Assembly: GCA_020632475.1 (NCBI GenBank)
Contig: JACKFM010000002.1
Coordinates: forward strand, 114,501-178,500
Reading direction: 5' to 3'
Length of the DNA stretch: 64,000 bases
Source of the DNA: Candidatus Omnitrophota bacterium
Lineage (GTDB): Bacteria > Omnitrophota > Omnitrophia > Omnitrophales > Aquincolibacteriaceae
How positions within the stretch are numbered: the first letter of the stretch is position 1; each line of letters opens with the position of its first letter. The notes beneath the pieces were generated by a model. The model was given only the letters and a program-made list of their open reading frames with translations. It had not been told where the DNA came from and made no database searches. Both the position numbers and the translations under genes were made by a program. This document shows, piece after piece, positions 36,601 to 42,386 of this stretch.

Positions 36601-37596
36601 GACAAATTGGGTGAAACTCTTGAGATCGGACAGCCGGGGCATATCCGGAACCTGCGTTTTAGCCCCGAAGAACCCTACAAGATTATCCGCCTTACGGCCG
36701 TTCCCGTGAAATCCGAATTGCGGGCACAAAGGTCGGAGCTTAGAAAAGCGGCGCAGCATTTTCTACAGAGCTGGGCCCGTGACGGACGTTTGACGTTTGA
36801 CTTGATTAGACACCCGCTTGAGCTCGATCCCGAAGCCTTTGCTTTGGAGCTGACCCGCCAGGCGCCAAGGTTTGCAGGTGCGTATGCGTCCAGAGTTCTG
36901 GCTACTGACGGCGCATCCTCAGACCAGTCAGTTGAAAGTTATATGGCCTATCAGGCGCGGCTCAATCAAATGATCCCGCAGAGTATCGGGCAAATTGAAA
37001 ATCAAATCCGAAGACACCTGGATGCGAATCTGGAAAACAGTTTTCATTTTAATGCGGTCGTTCCTTTTTCGTCCGATAATGAGATTAATCGATGGTGGGA
37101 TAATTTTTTAAATCAATTAGATGATTTGAAAAATATTTATGGTGACCGTGTTAGCGCGAATGTGCTTATGGTCGTTGAGGGAGATGATCAGAATGCAGCT
37201 TCCTTCTTACAACAAACCAGACCCGAAATAGAGTTGATTCATGGTCAGGACCCTCAAGCTTTGAAAAAAGTGACGACCTTCCTAGATCAGCATGAAAATG
37301 CACCGGCCTTTTCATTACCCGCAAAATGGAGCCGTGCTTTAAAGCGGTCACGCCAGGGACGCCTGGTCGAGTTAAGCGGGCTTGACTGGCAGGAGGCCTT
37401 TCCGGTTTCTGCAGCGATTGGAATTAAAGCCGCTCAGATTGAAGAACTCACATCAACTCAACTCTTGAGACAAATTCCGCAGCAATTCGATCGGGGTATT
37501 TTCGGCTATCAGGATGGGGCTTTGGTCATTTATGAAACGGCCCGAGATCTGGTGTTCAATGCCTCGATTTCTGAAATGATCGCCACCATGGCCTAA
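24625..37596 (+). CDS. Giant secreted multi-enzyme alpha-glucan protein (GH77 + GT35 + GH13-like)
   Basis: The frame is open for 4323 codons. A signal peptide (1-29, HLYAQ) is followed by a TraB/ChaN-like region (about 60-500; VILIQDAHAV, VLVTGGFHTDGL). A 4-alpha-glucanotransferase domain (GH77, about 690-1310) keeps the catalytic residues Asp1072 in SRDDH, Glu1124 in FAEDLG and Asp1185 in TGTHDS. Next is an alpha-glucan phosphorylase-like part (GT35, about 1485-2230) with TGGLGALQHD near 1530 and the PLP-lysine motif EASATSMMK (Lys2101). Helical and beta modules (2240-2915) include carbohydrate-binding-like domains. A GH13-like domain follows (about 2960-4020; Asp3671 in GRVDLA, Glu3729 in FAMEMY, Asp3812 in SNFDN), then an unassigned tail. 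It probably acts on alpha-glucans outside the inner membrane. Assignments are by motif; giant proteins are known in Omnitrophota. Confidence 0.85.
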   Translation: MRAKKITAYILLTIFSAAEALSFSPHLYAQEISSIAPAAYSVERLFQQDISKEFVRTGIPASIEETYQGSDAGTVILIQDAHAVSDAQKAIRSLVLYLTQNYGIHFVGVEGASEQLDATIFKAYPNHEAVEDLFEDYLSQAEISGAAAAAVFSDKAVLFSGVENSDLYEAQINAFLASLKPAAEYRKKIEGLTQQLDLLKKKHYSTFLYVFDQHAQTFLTQKSNLAEFVRYLLQTKIARPDAIRYPHLAALFAEFGEHDYVTRAQVDRELKQIYKTTLKIHTDRQTLQQLHAQNQAYQTEHVSAGAFAEFLIRQNEQAPVVLSETLRQLVRQYRVLKEADGKELMHEFENFIASVKNDLIKTEDQKTLDRISAQLDLAGRFLDLKLVREEQQALQIPLWKKKAIEDDVDRLAAASSDFWEKILTEENIFTSFYDLAVKREQAMIENTLKKMSDQGTDKAVLVTGGFHTDGLKETLRQRGISYIVMTPKIENMQEENHYIDFMKGEVSWRDYFEEKNGRIRQYDAFVRSARDKLLGDSVERRAVTLKTWRDQLIRELARENRITAVKDYVPFIDESAEKQKKERVAELKKEWLLKVNELVKNIRFLHQQNNLTVDALSRLAGGATAVEWTASPFERNRTFPVAWMSGRPVSDFRPVRATGRRKASFSLRTELRSIFPQTYEIDRDQVIAQNIYARKTGGILTGIFQLRRADTEWDLGSGDLKAVEDLIDWSAEHDVTAIELLPPHETGPSNNWPYSAQSAFALSLTLADVGSMEDVLNSGEAMEYLSKTRAADIETYRGAAEMPYAKVWELKHQIFRRAYQQFKQTITDGSVDVERLEDFKRFQEEESEWLNDWALYFAVQQRQAYFYPGTDSPQWASFRKRITEYPDAKWFEKNWTDEEEEFVNNYVKTEIEVRGGMTPDGQEAAKEAAREQFRRTQGDYAGLAQRDPQAVREWTERLQDVDGFNEIEFVKYTQWILFRQWEKMKKRAEEKNVNLIGDMPMYLDHKSADVWVDQEDMDFDILSGVGPDPYSDEGQFWRQPTYKWDRMKARQMRWWRARIRMAKKLYHGSRDDHSAGKDEPWGIPKEAPAAKVEHGAHLMEGPKDVFFQTLLAEVVDSNFFVFAEDLGSTAEEVEPFLKRAGLMTYRYMFFGLTTDASEAADHARQRYADPGRYPQNSITLTGTHDSPTFSHLWHDLYYGVRRDDGSWKKEPHRQLIQLLLDTLYPGEGKNADDFPELDDETNHRFIDKTLSAKSRLAIVPLHDVFKLPKEFEVNGQPGEVSAWSVRFNFVLAGGSNVRYEDEGQARRAEAFKQSLLRAKRSIANQPSAEDPLILGTAPVIDEDTWYENQAEQWRRPGEPFTIWAVAKKDAKRVEVIIPGRDRDGVQSNVEVSDAFMEGEMTAVVPMQPIKELPDGTVLYGVKFSIGEESSQRFTLRATDQDIPNEDQWQWASPGPHRDAKLIVTNHAMPLTSGRTELRRGNSDWVSENTPELLDYTVITRQMEQGIHRGIIEKLRANPKALKYVPQLTLTGGLGALQHDAVEAWGANYGGYSGEGPANLISILPLFELIKAQGITALGIDENEELGDLFAEALEPTGITKTIRLNTDGEFAEIARRFGSKAAEIIGQDLEVTYYQTFTHFSKTPTYYMDIHYTNPEGQRVRLFDAIYPDEKYYHQGAELKLWRDVHMAAYNLASQILAKELQEQEKIKDKLIFVENEGFVSLPLQMFPDAIRDHRNHTVFRHGLPKSHRVSYNLLGYPDYLRPEIVNPDGSVDMIEAIALDADFITGVGLAEHHGVLHDSIFPAHRQKLWQYNQDGLRNTNGAYMPQWQADERRALLEYYRALFNLDPKERDEHIYNALELNPEQKEKFKRQQENVNAAYVGELLMWLADEQQPDALWLRDTMKKYQIALGGSEDGSPEALDAFREKLQQFKQKVEQVSQNPAEWTGEWAENEWNILREVLMADPIVSNIRRQVAYKGPEKWHEIFEFLENPDHADAAKWLRILELLGQDKEALKFFRENAPRVILGGRLFHQGKPGVPQEGGRELFEKMKGMIKALQLEDRVTFVEDYTIENAELIFKAVAGTVMLSDEFLEASATSMMKALTNFGALIIVWGGAGPELLTIKEVETGREIDIFKENVTHDQVYKNTHATLFKEASNEEVSVLDLKPEEVRQRLASGEWVERPPVWQITNGWLAAYAPYSGPGSEQSTQQGGKRRPSAQSLMLALKGLRDTYRDANSRRELQFNIGASSYKVDMEKGQARAQLFLWQRIIRERQKKAEMFAPLREQLQGEQAIASAFKVLSVQGEGFPWQRKPDPKTEAVTTIATSEPGLLGFLQGFRKVRNSLHSIDGEDVRGVEAIWSISHHSLHFDVDEASDYGDIFNYFLKVILRDSGEALQPVKARIRELAQKARASEDMGEKITLTLEAIDLMNDLSLELVRILFEAAVNGNEEAQSLFTQKKDPEFILRRALSEYIEKNSLNRDPSFYEAAPERRQALILENLAKNEEILRAMHGPDNRKPVVRVEQNYPVEVFAGDDIPVYAVADLKSLSLEDVSIDLLYRDVRRDARGQWSAVVMDEQARPLGNGKYALQANLHFSQRGHYEFQVRIRPRNEMFWTQQKTLESATSTVYIDNNRQMSVREHELLEFRAQREDLQEGMLFYTRIPAEKQATRVLWMSQATQWEEAPIEMQKVAGTDDLWAVVVDRQKAQPTHYYEFRMIAQYEDGTQEDITGDYDVTHRGERMNAHIAINENHFFFKAETAAAALTRISENLEARDASASLMQLYFPDIETRGEIEPEQEIDFRNTHVSAELPASLLADADQWRFYVHYGYADDPRTWQTTALTAETAGERIKLSVDLEMIPYEGRLEYKLIAVPGDTDVDVLNEDISEWSPHVIWAGAAGGTNHSFTASSETETGTIGQAEKDRLALAILQAYAQGQPKARNLLKMTDRGKALRTMVADYLIRNSSKPDEPDTDLEIKQFATTYDDILAFAVPYTLLDDRIQTDEKILILINQNGQAETDAEGNIPFKLYPDGAAYILGETAMEDRDVSVTLTDLNHYAAGETANERIGQMTVKEIETKGIPAGIRNLKMIRLQPARASNIISHLLSAAIKGDMYKREPAVVHMKRLITQKLTEGSQDPANVNKRMATMLRPVAKLNKAAAEQMFGKDATPVVMGLVAVLAPEVFRDERESLETWNKNAYTKIFQAVTDSDGNLHKVFSQGTLKIYPTKEHEGIVFSREHAATERRIFFPFHFSADNPNVDGKRSVIIPDYHLLGINFLTADEAEAGEIRKGHSAHDLLLDVDYQTVHTQASLDAAQGIYHFKVPVIPKGWDWHGVPQEGWRFQMIELVPVEVKPGEPVHRHETLMVPIHVSNWSYELEHPKRQTPEGAPELARFVPVDSIHKTTELLTDIAEHGGGIAYVYGGTDKLGEHAVHVHSVQPDGKSHFFSVGDVNGGGRVTVQIEGGYGQGQYKTRHQEFTLPDGRKVILEDDQSNAFSIVFNGDVDDPQPVYNPALSNHRTADGEIILGTPEETEQQIEQMNIKGHELGLKMAGDVIFWLAPEAITKKNYHWTFYKKMEGEWIDAFRALPDDEARQQKINALLDPPDQRRYFTLWFKDDEGLDQVILIKHFEGDVPHKDQVLLNPYVPQVMQYYKNRIKQHIKAGFDIGRVDLAAKLLQGSLKGIMGQARDGLGLTSAAEFEARQIYSELFEYADQLAGEQGIVFTFAMEMYNDDEKKIVRNLARPFENIDVAFYHEKVTQHMLALTRRGGVNVNGLQDAMRRPFDALARHDGVDNPDDPEFLRLISALSNFDNISAKRIGGALLGVMLQQMAVANAGAWVMLDLRDITGIDPLYPIPGGNMRGGTAREANPDNVDGHSAADQADVNLYAEGWDALRERIRDSRGFAAFDHFNQALRRTGESWFTFLNTGDQSAENAVSALAFQEKGSVDWVIIVVDHRYWEQKPREIDLPPMGALKLEPGYRIEAIEVTPGTDKLGETLEIGQPGHIRNLRFSPEEPYKIIRLTAVPVKSELRAQRSELRKAAQHFLQSWARDGRLTFDLIRHPLELDPEAFALELTRQAPRFAGAYASRVLATDGASSDQSVESYMAYQARLNQMIPQSIGQIENQIRRHLDANLENSFHFNAVVPFSSDNEINRWWDNFLNQLDDLKNIYGDRVSANVLMVVEGDDQNAASFLQQTRPEIELIHGQDPQALKKVTTFLDQHENAPAFSLPAKWSRALKRSRQGRLVELSGLDWQEAFPVSAAIGIKAAQIEELTSTQLLRQIPQQFDRGIFGYQDGALVIYETARDLVFNASISEMIATMA

Positions 37597-37691
37597 ACAG
37601 GACTGAGGGCCGAGTTATGAGGGCTGAGTGTTCAGTTTCTCAAAACATAAAGAATCAGTTTTGAGATGAGCAACTGTGTACTCAGCCCTCA
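37596..37691 (+). repeat. Palindromic repeat (AACAGGACTGAG family) at the stop of the giant gene
   Basis: AACAGGACTGAG (37596-37607) starts in the stop codon. GAGGGCTGAGT (37619-37629) pairs perfectly with ACTCAGCCCTC (37681-37691), enclosing TCTCAAAAC/GTTTTGAGA. Related copies lie at 39374, 46751 and, inverted, 58065-58076. It may act as a terminator or 3' mRNA stabiliser. Confidence 0.6.
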
Positions 37692-37755
37692 GTTCTCAAA
37701 CCTCATTCCTTCCTATCGTTGACAAATGCCGTAATTGTGAAATAATTGAGGGCTT

Positions 37756-38427
37756 ATGAATCCTTTTTATGCCATCTACAGAGATTTCAAAGCCTGTTTC
37801 GAACGCGATCCGGCGGCGCGGGCAACGCTGGGTTTTTTGGAAGTTCTTTTGCTCTACCCCGGATTTCATGCCATTTTGGTGCATCGTTTTACCCACCTTA
37901 TTTATCAATTGCGGATTCCTTTTTTTCCACGCCTGCTGTCGCAGTTGATGCGATTTTTTACCGGGATTGAAATTCATCCCGGAGCTAAAATCGGACCTGG
38001 TTTTTTTGTGGACCACGGCATGGGCGTTGTGATCGGTGAAACCGCCGAGATTGGTGAAAATGCAACCCTGTACCAGGGCGTCACCCTGGGAGGAACCGGA
38101 AAAGAAAGGGGAAAACGTCACCCCACCCTTGGGAATAATATTGTCATTGGAGCCGGGGCTAAGGTGCTGGGAAATATAAAGGTAGGCAATAATGTTAAAA
38201 TCGGAAGCGGTTCGGTAGTCATTCATTCGATTCCGGACCATTGCACAGTCGTAGGCGTACCGGCCGAAATTGTGCGCATGGGAGGTCAGAAAGTGACTGA
38301 AATTAACCTTGACCATGGAGACTTACCAGATCCGGTCAAGGCCCTCAACAACCGCATGCGTTTTTTGCAGCAGGAAATCGATACCATCGAATCCGAGCTT
38401 CGCAATCACACCAAAGAAAAAAAGTAA
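37756..38427 (+). CDS. cysE: Serine O-acetyltransferase
   Basis: The 223-residue protein catalyses acetyl-CoA plus serine to O-acetylserine, the first step to cysteine. An N-terminal helical part is followed by left-handed beta-helix hexapeptide repeats (GIEIHPGAKIGPGFFVDHGM, then TLYQGVTLGGTGKERGKRHP and IVIGAGAKVLGNIKVGNNVK). The catalytic His lies in FVDHGMGVVIGE. The C-terminus adds a helix (RMRFLQQEIDTIESELRNH). The length fits the short CysE type. It stands alone, with a repeat before it and a long non-coding region after it. Confidence 0.93.
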   Translation: MNPFYAIYRDFKACFERDPAARATLGFLEVLLLYPGFHAILVHRFTHLIYQLRIPFFPRLLSQLMRFFTGIEIHPGAKIGPGFFVDHGMGVVIGETAEIGENATLYQGVTLGGTGKERGKRHPTLGNNIVIGAGAKVLGNIKVGNNVKIGSGSVVIHSIPDHCTVVGVPAEIVRMGGQKVTEINLDHGDLPDPVKALNNRMRFLQQEIDTIESELRNHTKEKK

Positions 38428-38865
38428 TTCCTTATAACTCATTTATTCATCATAAGATAAAGACATCCTTGCTTTTAGGCCATTGACTTATTATAGGACG
38501 TATGTTAGGGTTATCTTGTAATTTCAATTGATCGCGATAGATCATGAATGCTATTTGATAATTTGAAATGAAGTATTTTTAAGGCGATTGAATAAAACCT
38601 ATAACATTTTTTAAATAAATAGGTTACATCGTAAAAATAAAAGAATAAATAATTATAGGACTTAAGCGTAAGGCAAACAGAAGGTTAACCGGTAGGACCG
38701 AACTTATAGTGAAGGAAACAGAAGGTGGTTTAAATGACCTGTTTCCGGCCCAAGCAGGATAAAGGGCTTCAAGAAAAAGTTGGTTTTAAGGGCCATAGGC
38801 CCGTGGTTGATCGAAGGATTTGTTTTACGCTTTTTTTTATGTCACAGACCAAGGAGGTGGCGGTT
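38428..38865. other. AT-rich non-coding leader upstream of two small membrane-protein genes
   Basis: The first 200 bases are very AT-rich with no gene. From about 38660 the sequence is G-rich with a repeated AAACAGAAGGT (38678 and 38716 areas). A perfect 8-bp hairpin GGAAACAG/CTGTTTCC (38714-38721/38739-38746) and GGGCC-ATA-GGCCC follow. It resembles a structured 5' leader, but no riboswitch class is recognised. A frame open through 38734-38865 in phase with the next gene lacks a ribosome site. Confidence 0.35.
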
Positions 38866-39009
38866 ATGAAGTTTGACACACGGTTAATTGCCGGCATGTT
38901 GATAGGTGCAGTCCTAGGCATTCACTATCACGGAAGCCTTGTCACCTATGTGCCGATTTTGACGATTTTAGCGGTTGTGTTTGTGTTAAAAACTATTCCT
39001 CGTTCATAG
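38866..39009 (+). CDS. Small membrane protein, first of two tandem paralogs
   Basis: This is a 47-residue protein, MKFDTRLIAGMLIGAVLGIH..., with two hydrophobic helices separated by a short polar turn (YHGSL). The start is fixed by AAGGAGGTGG directly upstream. It is clearly related to the 48-residue protein at 39151: both begin M(K/R)FD, share LxAGxxIG, GxHY and a final basic tail. The function is unknown. The stop codon lies at the start of a folded RNA-like element (39008-39108) that separates the two genes. Confidence 0.75.
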   Translation: MKFDTRLIAGMLIGAVLGIHYHGSLVTYVPILTILAVVFVLKTIPRS

Positions 39010-39108
39010 AATCTAGCGCTTCGGCAATGCCGGATTTTGGCATTGTTACGAGCGCTTGTGCTGCGAGGTTCGGTTTCTATGAACGTTGCAGCGCTAACCG
39101 CAGATTCT
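39008..39108 (+). ncRNA. Structured repeat element between the two small membrane genes
   Basis: CAATGCC-GGATTTT-GGCATTG (39025-39045) forms the central hairpin, extended by AGCGCT/AGCGCT (39015-39020/39051-39056). A 26-base block (39025-39050) is identical at 62123-62148, where the outer helix is AGTGT/ACACT, giving two compensated pair changes. Two larger pairings compete: 39001-39011 with 39075-39085 (perfect 11 bp), and AGAATCT plus AGCGCT (39008-39020) with 39090-39108. No known RNA family is recognised. Confidence 0.55.
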
Positions 39109-39150
39109 AAAACGATTTTCCGACGAGAGAATAGAAGGGAGGTGCGCACC

Positions 39151-39297
39151 ATGAGATTCGACGATCATTTACTGGCAGGGTTGTTTATCGGTGTTACGAT
39201 CGGGTTGCATTATGCAACATCGCTTAGTGCGTTTATGCCTATTTTTCTAGTACTAGGCGGTTTGTACCTATTGCGCTATATCACAGCCCGTCGTTAA
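39151..39297 (+). CDS. Small membrane protein, second tandem paralog
   Basis: This is a 48-residue protein, MRFDDHLLAGLFIGVTIGLH..., with two hydrophobic helices and a basic end (YITARR). GGGAGGTG upstream fixes the start. It is about 45 percent alike to the gene at 38866 by eye and arose by tandem duplication. A strong terminator follows at 39312. The function is unknown. Confidence 0.75.
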   Translation: MRFDDHLLAGLFIGVTIGLHYATSLSAFMPIFLVLGGLYLLRYITARR

Positions 39298-39311
39298 TTC
39301 CCACCCACCCG

Positions 39312-39353
39312 GGAGGCCGGTCTTCGGACCGGTCTCCTCGGCCTACCTTTTTT
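39312..39353 (+). terminator. Intrinsic terminator with TTCG loop
   Basis: GGAGGCCGGTC (39312-39322) pairs with GACCGGTCTCC (39327-39337), one G-U, around a TTCG tetraloop, followed by T6 at 39348-39353. It ends the small membrane-gene unit. Confidence 0.75.
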
Positions 39354-39373
39354 CCGTATATCATCATTTAAAA

Positions 39374-39400
39374 AACAGGACTGAGCAATGAGGACTGAGA
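39374..39400 (+). repeat. AACAGGACTGAG repeat, short copy
   Basis: AACAGGACTGAG at 39374-39385 is followed by a second AGGACTGAG. It lacks the long inverted partner seen at 37619-37691. Confidence 0.6.
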
Positions 39401-39508
39401 AAAAGCAGCGTGAATAGAGAAGCTTTACACTTTATAGGGTTGTTTGTAATTCAGACGATGGGCGACGATGAGCTTGACACAACCCGGGCTTAAACCTAGA
39501 CTTTCGGC

Positions 39509-39925
39509 ATGTCTTCAAAAATTACAATTTATTCAGACGGCGGTGCGCGCGGAAATCCCGGACCCGCAGCGATTGGTGTTTTGTTGTGTGATGAAAAAGG
39601 AAATATTTTTCAAGAATACTCGGAAACCATCGGTGAAACCACCAATAATGTGGCCGAATACAGCGCCGTGCTAAAGGGGCTGGATCTGGCGCTTGAAGCG
39701 GGCGCTAAGGCCATTGATTATTTTGTCGACAGTGAGTTGGTTCAAAGGCAATTAACAGGAGTTTACAGGGTTAAGACACCGCATATTCGCGAGCTTTTTC
39801 TAAAGGTTAAGGAAAAAGAAAAAAACTTTGAGACGATTCGTTTTCAGCATGTGCCGCGCGAACATGAAAAGCTCCGGCGTGCTGACAAGCTGGTGAACGA
39901 AGCATTGAACCGAGCCGGCTTTTAA
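39509..39925 (+). CDS. Ribonuclease HI family protein
   Basis: This is a 138-residue RNase H-fold protein of the reverse-transcriptase-like (RVT_3) subgroup. The acidic catalytic set is visible: Asp10 in YSDGGARGNPG, Glu50 in NNVAEYSAV, Asp74 in YFVDSELV and Asp126 in RRADKLVNEA. It would cut RNA in RNA-DNA hybrids. The early GGARGNPGPAAIG is the classical signature of this subgroup, which is separate from E. coli RnhA. Palindromic repeats stand six bases after the stop. Confidence 0.88.
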   Translation: MSSKITIYSDGGARGNPGPAAIGVLLCDEKGNIFQEYSETIGETTNNVAEYSAVLKGLDLALEAGAKAIDYFVDSELVQRQLTGVYRVKTPHIRELFLKVKEKEKNFETIRFQHVPREHEKLRRADKLVNEALNRAGF

Positions 39926-39930
39926 AAAGT

Positions 39931-39995
39931 AGCGATAAGCGTGAAGCCGTAAGAACACAATACGTGGGCAATGGGAGATATATCGCTTAACGCTT
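39931..39995 (+). repeat. Palindromic repeat (AGCGATAAGCGT family), copy 1
   Basis: AGCGATAAGCGT (39931-39942) pairs in two blocks with TATCGCT (39981-39987) and ACGCTT (39990-39995). A close relative is at 56220-56270. Both lie just after a stop codon and just before a small membrane protein gene. Confidence 0.6.
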
Positions 39996-40007
39996 TGAGG
40001 TGGATTG

Positions 40008-40367
40008 ATGGCAACTATTTTGATTTCATCATTGATTGGTGTTCTTGGAGGCCTCTCAAGTGGTCTTTTTGGAGTCGGAGGCGGGCTGATTTATGTGCCA
40101 CTTTTGATTTTTCTCAGGCAGTTTGATCCACATCTTGCCGTCGGGACGTCGATTGCCATCATTATTCCGACCGCAACGGTCAGCGCGATTCGTCACGCCC
40201 AGGGCGGAATGATTCACTGGCAGACGGCCCTTGTGATTGCCGTATTCGCTATTTTGGGAGCCTGGATTGGGGCGGGCCTTTCACTCAAGATGGATGCAGT
40301 GATTTTAAGAAAATGTTTTGCGGTTTTTATCGCTTTAGTGGCTCTGAAATTATTCTTTCAGAATTAA
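40008..40367 (+). CDS. TauE/SafE (TSUP) family membrane protein, half length
   Basis: This is a 119-residue protein with four hydrophobic segments. The N-terminal GVLGGLSSGLFGVGGGLIYV is the classical TauE/SafE motif of sulfite/sulfonate exporters. The usual family protein is about 250 residues with two such repeats, so this is a half-size member that might dimerise. The ATG at 40008 with GAGGTGG upstream is preferred over the TTG at 40005. The substrate is unknown. Confidence 0.8.
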   Translation: MATILISSLIGVLGGLSSGLFGVGGGLIYVPLLIFLRQFDPHLAVGTSIAIIIPTATVSAIRHAQGGMIHWQTALVIAVFAILGAWIGAGLSLKMDAVILRKCFAVFIALVALKLFFQN

Positions 40368-40440
40368 AGGTCTAAAAATTTTTCATACTGCAGTTTTTCC
40401 CGTAAAGAAACCCCGCTTTAAATTCGGTAGATATAATGTC

Positions 40441-42252
40441 ATGAAAAAAACACAAGAATTATCTTCACAAAAACAGATGTGGTCACAGCGTATTTTCAAA
40501 AAACAGCCAATGATTTTGCATCTTTTTCGCTTTTTTGCTTCATTGCAGCTTGCTGTTTTTTTGCTGGGCACACTAATGATTATTTTTTCTGTGGGAACTT
40601 TTGTGGAGTCTCTGCAGGGCGCGCGCGCAGCTAAAATTCTTGTCTATGATACTTCCTGGATGACGGCGGTTTTATTTCTCCTGATGTTGAATTTGATTGC
40701 CTCGGCGCTTGACCGGCTTCCCTGGGGCAAGAAACATATCGGTTTTGTCATGACCCACCTTGGAATCATTCTGATTTTGGCGGGTTCGTTTATGACACAG
40801 CATTTTATGCTGGATGCCACGATGCCTGTGATTGAAGGCAGGTCTGAACATAAAGTGACGCTGGATGAACCGGTGATTTATCTGTTTTCAGAAAAAAAAC
40901 AAAAAGAATGGCGTGTGCCGCTACCTAAGCATGCCTTTGCCTGGCAGGGCCGCCAAGTGTTGCATGACGCCGAGGATCCAGATTTTCCGGTCAAAGTGTC
41001 GATTCTTTCCGATTATCCCAAGGCGCGGATTAAAGAGACGATCGTTGAGACGCAGACCGGCCCCGCGGCCGTGCATTTGAAACTTAAAAATTCGTTTATG
41101 GAACAAGCGCTTTGGCTGGTCAAAGACGACCGGGCGATGAACCAGGTTCAAATGGGCCCTGCACTTTTTAAGTTTGCAGACGATTTCCTGCAGGCACAGC
41201 CGGAAACCGGAGATGTTTCGGGCGGGTATCTAGAATTTCAGTTTGAAGAGGCGATCCGGCATATTCCGGTTGATCCCAAAATACAGCTTCCCCAAACGTT
41301 TGCCATTGAGGGAACCGGTTATCGGGTGCGGATAGAAGCCGTTTATCATAATGCGGTGATTGTCGATGCCGAAATTACCGAAGGTCCGAACGAGCAGGAA
41401 GTTGAAGACTCCGGCATGGGGCGTAATCCGGCAGTTGTTTTTTTTCTTGAAGGCCCCAACGGAATGCATGAGTTTCACACAGCATTTTCAAAATTTCCGG
41501 AGTTTCCGACCCAGCACGGGATGAAGCCTAGTGCTTCGGGCGCAAAGATTTTTTATCGTGAAAACGGCACCGGTTCGCGCGACAAGACGCATGAAGTGCG
41601 ATTCATTCAAAAAGAGAATGAACTTCATTATCAGATTGTCGACGGTGTTAAGGTTTTGAATGGACAAATTCTCCCCGGAGATAAAATTCAACCGGGCTGG
41701 ATGGGGCTTGAAATCGAGCTGGTTTCTTACTACCCACATTCGGGAATGGAAAAACAGGTCACGGCTGAACCCAACACGAGTCAAAGTACGCAGGTTACAC
41801 CGGCCGTTCAAATTCGTGTCGCGACCCCTCAAGATCAACTGCAATTGTGGCTGGCACAGGGAATGCCCGAGGTCTTTGATTTGGCCGGCGGGAGATATAC
41901 GATCTTGTACGGGCAGGCCAAAGAGGCGCTTGGCTTTGAGATTATTTTAAAGGATTTTAAGATCAAACATTATCCGGGAACGTCCAGGCCGGCCGGTTTT
42001 GAAAGCGATGTGGTTTTAAAAGATGATGCCCGCGGCGTCGAGCGCGAAGCGACCATATCGATGAATGAACCGCTTGTCTACCGGGGTATGCGTATTTTCC
42101 AGGCCAGTTATGTTCAGTCACCCGGGCAGCCGGAGATTTCCGTTTTTTCCGTCGGATATGATCCGGGAATTATGATTAAATATACGGGTGCAATTGTGAT
42201 GGTTGCCGGAATATTGATTATGTTCTACACTCGCAAACCGAACAAAGCGTAA
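40441..42252 (+). CDS. resB: Cytochrome c biogenesis protein ResB/Ccs1
   Basis: The 603-residue protein has three N-terminal membrane helices (about 27-50, 73-92, 101-120), a large periplasmic domain, and a last helix near 575-595, the ResB topology. The early segment LFRFFASLQLAVFLLGTLMI and the late EPLVYRGMRIFQASYVQSPG are family motifs. With CcsA it forms the System II synthase that carries heme across the membrane and ligates it to CxxCH motifs. It directly precedes ccsA and the multiheme cytochrome genes that need it. Confidence 0.92.
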   Translation: MKKTQELSSQKQMWSQRIFKKQPMILHLFRFFASLQLAVFLLGTLMIIFSVGTFVESLQGARAAKILVYDTSWMTAVLFLLMLNLIASALDRLPWGKKHIGFVMTHLGIILILAGSFMTQHFMLDATMPVIEGRSEHKVTLDEPVIYLFSEKKQKEWRVPLPKHAFAWQGRQVLHDAEDPDFPVKVSILSDYPKARIKETIVETQTGPAAVHLKLKNSFMEQALWLVKDDRAMNQVQMGPALFKFADDFLQAQPETGDVSGGYLEFQFEEAIRHIPVDPKIQLPQTFAIEGTGYRVRIEAVYHNAVIVDAEITEGPNEQEVEDSGMGRNPAVVFFLEGPNGMHEFHTAFSKFPEFPTQHGMKPSASGAKIFYRENGTGSRDKTHEVRFIQKENELHYQIVDGVKVLNGQILPGDKIQPGWMGLEIELVSYYPHSGMEKQVTAEPNTSQSTQVTPAVQIRVATPQDQLQLWLAQGMPEVFDLAGGRYTILYGQAKEALGFEIILKDFKIKHYPGTSRPAGFESDVVLKDDARGVEREATISMNEPLVYRGMRIFQASYVQSPGQPEISVFSVGYDPGIMIKYTGAIVMVAGILIMFYTRKPNKA

Positions 42253-42386
42253 TTAATAATGTATAACGATTGGAATTTTAAAACCGTTAACCTTCAGATC
42301 TGAACGAACGAGGCAGATATTTACTCATGATGATTGTAATGAGCATTGTACGTATTGCGTCAGTCGTAGAAAAACAAGGATAGGCA

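Noticed and set aside
38734..38865. Longer start for the first small membrane protein
   Set aside because: The strong AAGGAGGTGG directly before ATG 38866 and the match to the paralog at 39151 fix the shorter start.
39008..39108. Integron attC site between small cassette-like genes
   Set aside because: Palindrome after a stop codon looks cassette-like, but the conserved core-site sequences do not fit, there is no integrase, and the same hairpin occurs alone at 62113.
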